Shown here: positions 43,156 through 54,233 of the stretch, piece after piece
How positions within the stretch are numbered: the first letter of the stretch is position 1
Layout: every line of letters starts with the position of its first letter
Source of the DNA: QNFN01 sp964195335
Lineage (GTDB): Bacteria; Pseudomonadota; Gammaproteobacteria; QNFN01
Assembly: GCA_964195335.1 (NCBI GenBank)
Contig: CAXMPC010000052.1
Span: forward strand, 1 to 59,605
Direction: 5' to 3'
DNA: 59,605 nucleotides
Translations under genes and position numbers: made by a program
The notes under the pieces: generated by a model
What the model was told of the DNA's origin: nothing
Seen by the model: the letters and a program-made list of their open reading frames with translations, nothing else
The model's database searches: none

Positions 43156-43914
43156 TCAGCGGTGCACCACTGACTGCCCACCGTCGACCGGCAGCACGTG
43201 GCCGGTGACGTAACCGGCGTCGCGATAGAGGTAGAGCACCGCGCGGGCGATGTCGTCGGGGTCGCCGAGCCGGCCGAGCAGTGCGCGGTCGAGGATCGCC
43301 TGCTGCTCCTCAGGCGACATGCCGGCCTCGGGCCAGAGGATCGCCCCCGGTGCGACGCCATTGACCCGTACCTCGGGGCCGAGGTCGCGCGCCAGCGACT
43401 TGGTCAACATCGACAGCCCGGCCTTGGCGATGGAGTAGACCGGATGGTCGGCCAGCGGCCGTTCGGCGTGGATGTCGACGATGTTGATGATGGCGCCGCG
43501 GCTCGCTTTAAGGTGCGGCAGGGCTGCCTGGGCCAGAAAGAACGGTGCCCGCAGGTTGGTACCGACCAGATCGTCCCACTGCGCCGACGTCGTCTCGGCG
43601 AATGGCGTCGGGTAGAACGACGAGGCGTTGTTGACCAGCAGGTCGAGGCGGCCGAAGGCGCCGGCGGCATCCTCGACCAGCGGTTTCAGCGCGTTGGGAT
43701 CGAGCAGGTCGGCGTCGAGCAGCGTCACTGAGCCGGCGCGCTCGGCATTCAGTTCGGTCGCCAGGATTTCGGCGGCCGTGGCCGAGCTGCGGTAGTGGAT
43801 CGCCAGGTTCATGCCGGCGGCGTGCAGCCGGCGGGCAATGGCGGCACCAATGCGGTGCGCGGCGCCGGTGACCAGCGCGGCCTGGCCGTCGAGCCGGGGT
43901 GTAGAATCGTCCAT
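43156..43914 (-). CDS. Pteridine reductase (SDR family)
   Basis: A 252-residue NADPH-dependent reductase. ALVTGAAHRIGAAIARRLHA is the pteridine-reductase form of the SDR glycine motif (TGAA.RIG). LLVNNASSFYPTPFAETT, the catalytic VYSIAKAGLSMLTKSLA and RVNGVAPGAILWPE match folM/PTR1-like proteins that reduce dihydropterins. ATG at 43914 starts the homology; the frame is open further but without similarity. Convergent with the FG-GAP gene, divergent from the MidA-like gene. Confidence 0.88.
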   Translation of the reverse strand: MDDSTPRLDGQAALVTGAAHRIGAAIARRLHAAGMNLAIHYRSSATAAEILATELNAERAGSVTLLDADLLDPNALKPLVEDAAGAFGRLDLLVNNASSFYPTPFAETTSAQWDDLVGTNLRAPFFLAQAALPHLKASRGAIINIVDIHAERPLADHPVYSIAKAGLSMLTKSLARDLGPEVRVNGVAPGAILWPEAGMSPEEQQAILDRALLGRLGDPDDIARAVLYLYRDAGYVTGHVLPVDGGQSVVHR

Positions 43915-43983
43915 CGAGCCTGCCGCGGGATGGGTGTCCCGCCACTCTAGCCCAACGTTCCCGCCACCGCGAGTCTGTGCCCG

Positions 43984-45168
43984 ATGCGCCCCAATGCCTT
44001 CCAGCAGCTGCCCGAACCGGATGCCGATGCACGCGCTCATGGAGCCCGCGTGGCTGCTGCCATCCGCGAGGCTATCGCAGATGCCGGGGGCATCCTGCCG
44101 TTCGACCGTTTCATGGAGCTGGCGCTCTACGCGCCTGGGCTTGGTTACTACAGTGCCGGCGCGAGTCGTTTTGGCACCAGTGGCGACTTCGTCACCGCGC
44201 CGGAGCTGTCATCGTTGTTCGGCGGCTGCATTGCCAGGCAGGCGGTGGAGTTGTTCGATGCCCTCGGCGGCGGTGACCTGCTGGAGCTTGGTGCCGGTCG
44301 CGGCACCCTCGCCGCCGACCTGCTCACGGCACTGGCCACGGCCGATCGGTTGCCGGGGCGCTACCTGATTCTCGAACTGAGCGGCACGCTGCGCGAGGAG
44401 CAGCGCGAGATGCTGGCGCGGCGGGTGCCGCAGCTGGCCGACCGGGTCACCTGGCTCGACGCGCTGCCGGAGGATGGTTTCCGCGGTCTGATCGTCGGCA
44501 ACGAAGTCGCCGACGCGCTGCCGGTCAGCCGTTTCCGCGTCATTGGTGGTGTCGCCGAGGAGGCGTGCGTCGTGACCGACGGTGACGGTTTTGCATGGAA
44601 CTGGCGGCCAGCCCCCGGCCCTCTTGCGGCAGGGGTGGCCGCGCTGGCCGACCAGGTCGAACCGCTGGCCGACGGTTACACCTCGGAACTCTGCCTGCGC
44701 CTGACGCCATGGATCACCTCGCTGGCGGACGTGCTGGAGGCCGGCGCGTTGCTGCTGGTCGACTACGGCTACCCGCGGCGCGAGTACTACCACCTGCAGC
44801 GTATCGACGGCACGCTGCAGTGCCACTACCGTCAGCGAGCGCACTCCGATCCGCTGCGTCTCGCCGGCCTGCAGGACATCACCGCCCACGTCGATTTCAC
44901 CGCCATCGCCGAAGCGGGTCACGCTGCCGGGTTGGCGGTATCCGGTTACACCACCCAGGCCAATTTCCTGCTTGGCTGCGGCCTCGATACCCTGCTCGAG
45001 GCCAGTGATCCGGACGACACCGCCGCCCATCTCACACTGATGAGTGAAGCCAAGACGCTAATCTTGCCGGGGGAGATGGGCGAGTGCTTTCAGGCCATCG
45101 CCCTGACCCGCGGCGTCGAAAGGCCGCTGTGCGGTTTCAAACTGCGCGACCTGCGGGCGCGGCTCTAG
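43984..45168 (+). CDS. MidA/NDUFAF7-like SAM-dependent methyltransferase
   Basis: A 394-residue class I methyltransferase of the DUF185 family. FMELALYAPGLGYYSAGASRFGTSGDFVTAPELS is the diagnostic N-terminal block, with GDLLELGAGRGTLAADLL as the SAM site. IVGNEVADALPVSRF and LLLVDYGYPRREYYH follow. Eukaryotic NDUFAF7 dimethylates an arginine of complex I; the bacterial role is not established. ATG at 43984. The rpfG-like gene begins 95 bp downstream. Confidence 0.88.
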   Translation: MRPNAFQQLPEPDADARAHGARVAAAIREAIADAGGILPFDRFMELALYAPGLGYYSAGASRFGTSGDFVTAPELSSLFGGCIARQAVELFDALGGGDLLELGAGRGTLAADLLTALATADRLPGRYLILELSGTLREEQREMLARRVPQLADRVTWLDALPEDGFRGLIVGNEVADALPVSRFRVIGGVAEEACVVTDGDGFAWNWRPAPGPLAAGVAALADQVEPLADGYTSELCLRLTPWITSLADVLEAGALLLVDYGYPRREYYHLQRIDGTLQCHYRQRAHSDPLRLAGLQDITAHVDFTAIAEAGHAAGLAVSGYTTQANFLLGCGLDTLLEASDPDDTAAHLTLMSEAKTLILPGEMGECFQAIALTRGVERPLCGFKLRDLRARL

Positions 45169-45263
45169 GTCACCATCTGCTTCAATACCTTGCGTGCTTG
45201 CCAGCGCGGGAACGGGCCGGCAAACTGGCCGTCCACCAGGGGTTCCGGCCGAGCGGCGCAAAG

Positions 45264-46367
45264 ATGCCGGCGGACCGGACTGGAGGCCAATTGCCCACGA
45301 TTGTGATCGTCGACGACCAGTCGACCAGTCGCCGGCTCCTTGGCGAGCTGATGCGCAAGGTCGATACCGATGTGCGGGTCGTCGATTTCGGAACGGCGGA
45401 ACAGGCGCTCGCCTGGGCCCGGGACGAGGTCTGTGACCTTGTCCTGACCGACTACAAGATGCCGGGCATCGACGGCGTCGAGTTCACCCGCCTTCTGCGC
45501 CGCCTTCCTGGCTACCGGGAAGTCCCGCTGGTGATGATCACCATCGTCGAGGATAAGGCGATCTGCTACGAGGCGCTGGAGGCCGGTGCCACCGACTTCC
45601 TGACCAAGCCGGTCGACCACTTCGAGTGCCTGGCGCGCTGCCGCAACCTGCTGACGCTGCGTCGACAGCAGAAGATCATCGCCGACCGCGCCGCCTGGCT
45701 CGAGCAGCAGGTGCAGCTGGCGACCCGGCAGATCCTGCAACGCGAACGCGAGACCCTGCTGCGCCTGGCGCGAGCCGGCGAGCACCGCGACGAGGACACC
45801 GGCAACCACGTACTGCGCGTCGCCCATTTCTCGCGCCTGATCGCTGAGGGCCTCAGCTTGCCCGAGGCCGAGTGCGAGATCATCGAGTGTGCCGCGCCGA
45901 TGCACGACATCGGCAAGGTCGGCATTTCCGACACCATCCTGCTCAAGAACGGCCGCCACACCCCGGAAGAGCGCGAGGTGATGAAACGCCACTCGCTGAT
46001 CGGCTACGAGATCCTCAAGGACAGCCCGTCGAAGTACCTGCAGAGCGGGGCGATCGTCGCTCTGAACCACCACGAGCGCTTCGACGGCGGCGGCTACCCA
46101 CGTGGCCTGGGCGGCGAGGCTATCCCGCAGATCGCGCGCGTCGTCGCCGTGGCCGACGTCTACGATGCGCTGACATGCGTGCGTCCGTACAAGGAGGCGT
46201 GGCCGAGCGAACGCGCTTTCGAGCTGCTGGCCAGCGAACGGGGGCGCCACTTCGACCCCGACTGCCTGGACCTGTTCCTCGGCAACGAGGCGAAGGTGAT
46301 CGAGATTCAGACCCGGCTCGCCGACGAGCTGCCGGCCGTTGCCGAAAACGCCCAGGCGATCCCCTGA
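45264..46367 (+). CDS. rpfG: HD-GYP response regulator, RpfG type
   Basis: A 367-residue two-domain regulator. The receiver spans residues 10-130, with acidic pair Asp17/Asp18, phospho-acceptor Asp63 (LTDYKMPGID) and Lys115 (FLTKPVD). A coiled linker (135-165) leads to the HD-GYP domain, with His214-Asp215 in APMHDIGKVG and HHERFDGGGYPRGLGG at 269-284. All metal ligands of an active c-di-GMP phosphodiesterase appear present. In Xanthomonas RpfG is phosphorylated by RpfC upon DSF binding and degrades c-di-GMP. The rpfC-like gene follows after 4 bp. Start ATG 45264; the open frame extends upstream without domain. Confidence 0.9.
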   Translation: MPADRTGGQLPTIVIVDDQSTSRRLLGELMRKVDTDVRVVDFGTAEQALAWARDEVCDLVLTDYKMPGIDGVEFTRLLRRLPGYREVPLVMITIVEDKAICYEALEAGATDFLTKPVDHFECLARCRNLLTLRRQQKIIADRAAWLEQQVQLATRQILQRERETLLRLARAGEHRDEDTGNHVLRVAHFSRLIAEGLSLPEAECEIIECAAPMHDIGKVGISDTILLKNGRHTPEEREVMKRHSLIGYEILKDSPSKYLQSGAIVALNHHERFDGGGYPRGLGGEAIPQIARVVAVADVYDALTCVRPYKEAWPSERAFELLASERGRHFDPDCLDLFLGNEAKVIEIQTRLADELPAVAENAQAIP

Positions 46368-46371
46368 GCTG

Positions 46372-48930
<2,559 letters not shown>

Positions 48931-48942
48931 CCGGTCTGGTTG

Positions 48943-49887
48943 TCAGGCGCTCTGCGCCTGGCGGCCGGTGTCTGCCACCGGGGCCGTGACCCGGTTCTGT
49001 GCCCGCACCAGCCGCTCGATCACCTTCATGTCCTTGGGACTCAGGGCCAGCGCCGCGTCGACCCAGATGTCGGTGATGTCGATCAGTTCTTGGTAGGAGA
49101 TGCGGTGGGCGCGCTGGCGGGCGCGCTGCAACGCCAGGTAGCCGTTGCGCTGGCGCCGGTGCCGGTGGATGAACCGCGCCACCTCGTCGGGTCCGGCGCC
49201 GTCCTCGGCGACCACGTCGACGATGCCGAGTTCCATCAGCTCCTGCGCCGAGTAGAGGCGGCCGCTGAGGATCATCTGCTCGGCCTGGTGTGGCGTGACC
49301 CGGCGGCAGAGCAGGTTGTAAGCGCCCATTCCCGGGAACAGGTTGAACAGGATCTCCGGCAGACCGAGCTGGGCACTGGCCTCGGCGATGATCACGCTGC
49401 TCGACAGCGCCGCTTCGAAGCCGCCACCGAGCGCCTGGCCACGCACCAGCGAGATGGTGGTGATCGGCAGCTGGTAGTTGACGGCGTTCGGATAGAGGAC
49501 GTCGATGCAGGCGCGGCCGTAGGCGGCGAGGGCGCCACGGTCACGCTGGCGGATCCAGTCGAGGAAGCGGTTGAGGTCGCCGCCGAGGTTGAAAATGCCG
49601 GGCACCGACGAGGTCAGCACCTGGTAGTGGACCTGCCTCAGTTCTCCCTCGTGCCGCAGCTTGCCCCCATGGTTCTCGAGGGTGCGCTGGTACTTGCGCA
49701 GTTCGTCCAGCAGTTGCGGCGTGAAACAGGGCCGCGGCTCGGACTGCATGTCGAGCCAGATGACGCCGTCCTCGGGATCGAACCGGGTCGTCAGCTGCTG
49801 GAACAGCGCATGAATAGAGGCGTGGTGGTTGCTATCGTTATGATTCATCAGGAAATACCCCTTGTTTTCTTTTATGTCATCGGCCAC
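48943..49887 (-). CDS. rpfF: DSF synthase, RpfF type (crotonase fold)
   Basis: A 314-residue enoyl-CoA hydratase-like protein that makes cis-2-enoic fatty-acid signals in Xanthomonas and Burkholderia. LVRGQALGGGFEAALSSSVI holds Glu158, and LGLPEILFNLFPGMGAYNLL holds Glu178. These are 20 residues apart, as are Glu141/Glu161 of Xanthomonas RpfF. FNLGGDLNRFLDWIR is the oxyanion-hole region, and the C-terminal ITDIWVDAALAL and RLVRAQNR match RpfF rather than ordinary crotonases. Convergent with rpfC, as in Xanthomonas. ATG 49887 has AAGGGAG; ATG 49848 is an alternative that fits homologue length slightly better. Confidence 0.9.
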   Translation of the reverse strand: MADDIKENKGYFLMNHNDSNHHASIHALFQQLTTRFDPEDGVIWLDMQSEPRPCFTPQLLDELRKYQRTLENHGGKLRHEGELRQVHYQVLTSSVPGIFNLGGDLNRFLDWIRQRDRGALAAYGRACIDVLYPNAVNYQLPITTISLVRGQALGGGFEAALSSSVIIAEASAQLGLPEILFNLFPGMGAYNLLCRRVTPHQAEQMILSGRLYSAQELMELGIVDVVAEDGAGPDEVARFIHRHRRQRNGYLALQRARQRAHRISYQELIDITDIWVDAALALSPKDMKVIERLVRAQNRVTAPVADTGRQAQSA

Positions 49888-49950
49888 TCCCTTGCATTAT
49901 TTTCACCGGTCCATGGTTCGATCACTGTACCGTCAACCGGCAGATTGTGA

Positions 49951-49968
49951 TGTCGGATTAATACGACA
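49951..49968. promoter_or_regulatory. Palindromic operator candidate upstream of rpfF
   Basis: TGTCGGATTAATACGACA is an 18-bp palindrome centred on TTAA, with one mismatched pair. It lies about 64 bases before the rpfF start in the gap to cca. A TTGACG hexamer (reverse strand, 49937-49932) is close by. No regulator can be assigned. Confidence 0.35.
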
Positions 49969-50017
49969 GACCGGGATAGCTCCGGTCCGGAATCGCCAGG
50001 CGGGGCGGAGTTGGAAA

Positions 50018-51172
50018 TCAGGTCGGATCGGGCAGGCCGTCGAGTGCGGCGAGGCGACGGGCACGTAATTCGGTGGCGATGGCCGATCCTTCAAGACCGG
50101 CCGCGGCCAGGTCGCCGGCGGTGACCGAGGCGGCCACGGCCTGGGCGGCAGCGAGCCGTTCGCCCGGCGGGTAGGGCTGCTCTGGGTAGGCCTCGTCGTT
50201 GGCCTGGACAGCAAGTACCAGGTCGGCAAGGCGCTCGGGGCGGCGGAAGGCGTCGAGGCGCTCGAGGAGGTCGAGCAGCGGTTCGGGTTCGAGCGTGGCG
50301 GCAGAGCGGACCGCGGCATGGTGCCGGGCGCCGAGCCGGCCGAGATCGCGGAAGGTGTTCGGTGCCCGCAGCCGGTCGCAGAGCGATTCCACCGGTTCAG
50401 CCCGGTCGAAGCCGAGGACCAGGGCGGCGAAGCGGATCTCGTGACGGTCGCTCAACTTCACCGCGCGCATAAGAGCATGCAGCGCCGGAGGCTGTGGAGC
50501 CTCGCCGTCATGGGTTGATGGCACGGGACCGAGCAGGCGGTCGATCTCCGGCAGCACATGGGCCAAGGCGCCGCAGAGCTGCAGCACCTCGAAAAAGCGG
50601 CCCGGGGTAGCGGAACCGAGGGCGCGTACCAACTCCGCCCAGACCCGTTCCGGGGTCAGGGCGTCGACCTCGCCATCGGCGACCATTTGGCACATCAGTT
50701 TCTGGGTCGCGTGGCTGACGCGGAAACCCTGCTGGGCGAACTGGGCGGCGAAGCGGGCGCAGCGCAGCACCCGGACCGGGTCCTCGACGAAGGCTGGCGA
50801 GACGTGCCGCAGCCGACCCAGGCGCAGATCATCGGCACCGCCGAAGGGATCGATCAGGGTGCCATCGGCGGTCTGGGCGATGGCATTGATGGTCAGGTCG
50901 CGGCGCCGCAGGTCTTCCTCGAGGGTCACCTCCGGGCTGGCGTGGACGGTGAAACCGCGGTAGCCGGGCGCCGACTTGCGCTCGGTACGCGCCAGGGCGT
51001 ACTCGTCACCAGTCTCGGGGTGGAGAAAGACCGGGAAGTCGCGTCCGACCTGGCGGTAGCCGGCCGCCAGCATCTCCTCGGCCGTCGTTCCGACGACGAC
51101 CCAGTCGCGTTCGTCGGGCTCGATCCCGAGCAGGCGGTCACGTACCGCACCGCCGACCAGATAGGTTTCCAT
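50018..51172 (-). CDS. cca: CCA tRNA nucleotidyltransferase, HD motif lost
   Basis: A 384-residue enzyme that adds CCA to tRNA 3' ends. YLVGGAVRDRLLG and RDWVVVGTT hold the nucleotidyltransferase site. RDFPVFLHPETGDEYALART, RRRDLTINAIAQ and EDPVRVLRCARFAAQFA follow as in E. coli. Two differences: the metal-binding pair, normally Asp21-x-Asp23, reads Glu21-Arg-Asp23; and the HD region has shrunk to RFAALVLGFDRAEPVESLCD, without HDLGKG or the later His ligands. It should still add CCA but probably lacks the phosphodiesterase/phosphatase activities of the E. coli enzyme. ATG 51172. Confidence 0.9.
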   Translation of the reverse strand: METYLVGGAVRDRLLGIEPDERDWVVVGTTAEEMLAAGYRQVGRDFPVFLHPETGDEYALARTERKSAPGYRGFTVHASPEVTLEEDLRRRDLTINAIAQTADGTLIDPFGGADDLRLGRLRHVSPAFVEDPVRVLRCARFAAQFAQQGFRVSHATQKLMCQMVADGEVDALTPERVWAELVRALGSATPGRFFEVLQLCGALAHVLPEIDRLLGPVPSTHDGEAPQPPALHALMRAVKLSDRHEIRFAALVLGFDRAEPVESLCDRLRAPNTFRDLGRLGARHHAAVRSAATLEPEPLLDLLERLDAFRRPERLADLVLAVQANDEAYPEQPYPPGERLAAAQAVAASVTAGDLAAAGLEGSAIATELRARRLAALDGLPDPT

Positions 51173-51209
51173 CGGGGCATGGTAGCGGTGCGTGCTATTT
51201 TCCCCAAGC

Positions 51210-52370
51210 ATGGGATGGCACCACATCGTGATCCTGCTTCTGGCCCTGGTTACCGGCGGCTGTACCACGTTCGGTTACTACGCCGGTGCGGCCAACGGCC
51301 AGCTCGAGCTGATGCGCGCGGCGCATCCGGTAAAGGAACTGCTCGCTGATCCCGCCACCGATCCGGGTTTGGCCGAACGGCTGCGGACGGCGCGGGCGAT
51401 GGTCGATTTCGCCGGTGATGAGCTCGGCCTGCCGGCCGGGGGCAGCTACGCCGACTACGCTGCCATCGACCGCCCGTTCGTCGCCTGGAACGTCTTTGCG
51501 GCACCGGAATTCTCGCTGCAGCCCGAACAGTGGTGCTACCCGCTGGTTGGCTGCCTCGCCTACCGCGGCCATTTCGACCCGGCCGCCGCCGCACACGATG
51601 CCGACCGCCAACGCGCACTGGGCCACGATGTCCACGTCGGTGGCGTACTTGCCTACTCGACGCTGGGCTGGTTCGACGACCCGCTGCTCGACACCTTCCT
51701 TTTCCGACGCGACGACCGCCTTGCCGCGCTGCTGTTCCATGAGCTCGCTCACCGGCGGTTGTTCGTTTCTGGCGATACCCTGTTCAACGAATCGTTCGCC
51801 ACCGCAGTCGCCATCGAGGGGGTGAGCCGTTGGTTGGAAAGGCGTGGCGATGGTGATCTGCTGGTACGGCGCGAGGTCGAATCGGTGCGTCGCCAGGCTG
51901 TGGTCGACCTGCTGCTGGAGCTGCGCCAGAAACTCGAGCGGCTCTACGCCTCGGGTGCGGATGAGGCGGTGATGCGCCACGATAAGGCCGGGCTGATCGC
52001 TGCTGCACAGGCCGACTACGCTGGATTGCGTGCCGACTGGGACGGCGATGCCGGTTACGATGCCTGGATGGCGGGCGGCCTGAACAACGCCAAGCTCAAC
52101 ACCGTCGGCCTCTATCATCGCCTGGTGCCCGCATTCCGGGCGCTGCTGGTACAGCACGGCGGGGAGTTCGAGGCCTTCTACGTCGCCGTCGAGGCGCTGG
52201 CCGCGATGCCAGAGGCACGCCGCCTCGCCCGGCTCGAGGAGCTGGCGCCGCTCTGGGGCGACGGTCCCGGGTCTCGGCAAGGCCCCTCGCCGGTGACCAG
52301 GAGGCCAGCGATTCAAAGGGCTTACGGCACCGTTGCCTACCGCCCAACGGCCACAGCCGGGCTAGACTGA
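51210..52370 (+). CDS. Predicted lipoprotein aminopeptidase (COG4324)
   Basis: A 386-residue predicted metallopeptidase. MGWHHIVILLLALVTGGCTT is a lipoprotein signal. FGYYAGAANGQLELMRAAHPV is the family opening. LLFHELAHRRLFVSGDTLFNESFATAVAIEG contains HExxH (HELAH) and the downstream Glu (NESFA) of a gluzincin-like zinc site. GLNNAKLNTVGLYHRLVPAF is conserved near the end. Natural substrates are unknown. ATG 51210 is used because the lipobox fits; an in-frame GTG at 51192 exists. Divergent from cca. Confidence 0.87.
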   Translation: MGWHHIVILLLALVTGGCTTFGYYAGAANGQLELMRAAHPVKELLADPATDPGLAERLRTARAMVDFAGDELGLPAGGSYADYAAIDRPFVAWNVFAAPEFSLQPEQWCYPLVGCLAYRGHFDPAAAAHDADRQRALGHDVHVGGVLAYSTLGWFDDPLLDTFLFRRDDRLAALLFHELAHRRLFVSGDTLFNESFATAVAIEGVSRWLERRGDGDLLVRREVESVRRQAVVDLLLELRQKLERLYASGADEAVMRHDKAGLIAAAQADYAGLRADWDGDAGYDAWMAGGLNNAKLNTVGLYHRLVPAFRALLVQHGGEFEAFYVAVEALAAMPEARRLARLEELAPLWGDGPGSRQGPSPVTRRPAIQRAYGTVAYRPTATAGLD

Positions 52371-52413
52371 AAGCGGGCGGTGGCGCACGGGACGCGCCAG
52401 GGGAACCGTTGAG

Positions 52414-53565
52414 ATGAACAGAGCCTGGAACCGATTGCTAACACTGGCTGCGGTCGTCGTTGTCATGGCTGCCGTGGCCTGGTGGTTCTCCCGTTCCCAG
52501 CCGATCGCCGCGACACTGGTCACGGTGGCCTACGGGCCGGTCGAGTCGCTGGTCGCCAACACCCGTGGGGGGACGGTCAACGCTTGCCGGCGGGCGCGCC
52601 TGGCCCCTGCGGCCGGGGGCACCATCGAGGTGCTGGCGGTACGCGAAGGTGACGTGGTCAAGCCGGGCCAGCTGCTGCTGAGCCTGTGGAACCGTGACCT
52701 GCTCGCCCAGGTGACGCTGGCCGAGAGCGAGGCGCGTGCCGCCCAGTCCAACACCGTCCAGGCGTGCCTGCGGGCCGAGGTCGGTCGCCGCGAGGCCGAC
52801 CGCCTGGTGCAGTTGCGCAAGAACAAGCTGATCTCCGAGGAGCGCACCGACCAGGCGGTGACCGAGGCCGCGGTACGTGATGCGGCCTGCACGGCGGCCC
52901 GTGCCCAGGCCGAGGTGGCGCGCAGTCGCATCGCCGTCGCCCGCGCGGCGCTGGAGCGGAGTGAGATCCGTGCCCCGTTCGCCGGCATCATCGCCGAGGT
53001 GACCGGCGAACTCGGTGAGTTCGTGACGCCGTCACCGCCTGGTATCCCGACCCCGCCGGCGGTGGACCTGGTCGAGTCGGGTTGCCTCTACGTCAGCGCA
53101 CCCATAGATGAGGTCGACGCCCCCGAAGTGCGTCGCGGCATGCCGGCACGGGTGACGCTGGACGCCTTCCGCGGGCGCCATTTCAGCGGCGAAGTGCGTC
53201 GCGTCGCCCCCTACGTCCGCGAACTGGAGAAGCAGGCGCGCACGGTGGAGATCGAGATCGAACTGGCGCCGGGCGAGCTTGGCGGCCTGTTGCCGGGTTA
53301 CACCGCCGACGTCGAGGTGCTGCTCGAGGTGCGTGAGAAGGTGCTGCGGGTGCCGACCGCCGCCGTCACCAGCGGCGACCGGGTGCTGCGCTACCGACCC
53401 GCCGATAGCACGCTCGAAGACGTTGAACTGAGCGTCGGGCTGCGTAACTGGCAGTTCGTCGAGGTGCTGGATGGACTCGCCGCCGGCGACCGGCTGGCGC
53501 TGCCTGACGAAGGAGTGGCCGCCGGCGCCACGGTGTCGCCGCGGGATCCTGGCCCGGACCGATGA
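52414..53565 (+). CDS. MacA-like periplasmic adaptor of a tripartite exporter
   Basis: A 383-residue membrane-fusion protein. An N-terminal helix lies at residues 9-27 (LAAVVVVMAAVAWWF). A barrel/lipoyl domain follows (AAGGTIEVLAVREGDVVKPG), then a helical hairpin about 95-175 (EADRLVQLRKNKLISEERTD) and the second lipoyl half (SEIRAPFAGIIAEVTGELGE). Periplasmic Cys occur in NACRR, VQACLR, DAACTAAR and ESGCLY, an unusual number for a MacA. The stop overlaps the ATPase ATG (ATGA). A TolC partner is not in the window. Confidence 0.87.
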   Translation: MNRAWNRLLTLAAVVVVMAAVAWWFSRSQPIAATLVTVAYGPVESLVANTRGGTVNACRRARLAPAAGGTIEVLAVREGDVVKPGQLLLSLWNRDLLAQVTLAESEARAAQSNTVQACLRAEVGRREADRLVQLRKNKLISEERTDQAVTEAAVRDAACTAARAQAEVARSRIAVARAALERSEIRAPFAGIIAEVTGELGEFVTPSPPGIPTPPAVDLVESGCLYVSAPIDEVDAPEVRRGMPARVTLDAFRGRHFSGEVRRVAPYVRELEKQARTVEIEIELAPGELGGLLPGYTADVEVLLEVREKVLRVPTAAVTSGDRVLRYRPADSTLEDVELSVGLRNWQFVEVLDGLAAGDRLALPDEGVAAGATVSPRDPGPDR

Positions 53566-54233
53566 TCGAACTCGCCGGGATCGACCGCGAGTTCGAGGTC
53601 GGCGAGCAGACGGTCCATGCCCTGCAGGGAGTGGACCTGGAGGTCGCCGCCGGTGAGTACCTGTCGATCATGGGACCGTCGGGCTCCGGCAAGTCGACGC
53701 TGCTCAACGTCATCGGCCTGCTCGATCGGCCGTCACGAGGACACTACCTGCTCGACGACGTGGACGTGACCGCGCTCGACAGCGCAGGGCGGGCCGAGGT
53801 GCGCCGCGACAAGGTCGGCTTCGTCTTCCAGTTCTTCCACCTGGTGCCGCGGCTGACGGCGGCCGACAACGTCGCCCTGCCGTTGGTGCTGGCTGGCATC
53901 GCCCCGGCAGAGCGCCGCGAGCGCGTGGCCGTGGCGCTCGAGAGCCTCGGCCTCGCTGAACGCGCCGACCACCGTCCGGATCAGCTCTCCGGCGGTCAGC
54001 GACAGCGAGTCGCCATTGCCCGCGCGACCATCATGGGTCCGCGGTTGCTGCTCGCCGACGAACCGACCGGTAATCTCGATCGCCACTCCGGCGCCGAGGT
54101 GCTCGACCTGATCGAGGCACTGCACGCTGACGGTCTGACCCTGCTGGTGGTGACTCACGATCCAGAGATCGGCCGCCGCGCGTCGCGCCGCATCCGCGTC
54201 GTTGACGGCTGGGTCGAGGAGCACGCTGGATGA
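53562..54233 (+). CDS. MacB/LolD-type ABC ATPase
   Basis: A 223-residue ATPase with Walker A GPSGSGKSTLLNVIG, Q-loop VFQFFHLV, signature LSGGQRQRVAIARA, Walker B LLLADEPTGNLD and switch VVTHDPEIG. MIELAGIDREFEVGEQTVHAL is typical of MacB/LolD subfamily N-termini. Overlaps both the adaptor and the first permease by 4 bp, so the operon is tightly coupled. Confidence 0.92.
   Translation: MIELAGIDREFEVGEQTVHALQGVDLEVAAGEYLSIMGPSGSGKSTLLNVIGLLDRPSRGHYLLDDVDVTALDSAGRAEVRRDKVGFVFQFFHLVPRLTAADNVALPLVLAGIAPAERRERVAVALESLGLAERADHRPDQLSGGQRQRVAIARATIMGPRLLLADEPTGNLDRHSGAEVLDLIEALHADGLTLLVVTHDPEIGRRASRRIRVVDGWVEEHAG

Noticed and set aside
48945..48962. CAGGCGC-TCT-GCGCCTG hairpin between rpfC and rpfF
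   Set aside because: It overlaps the rpfF coding end and has no T-tract, so it is not convincing as an intrinsic terminator.
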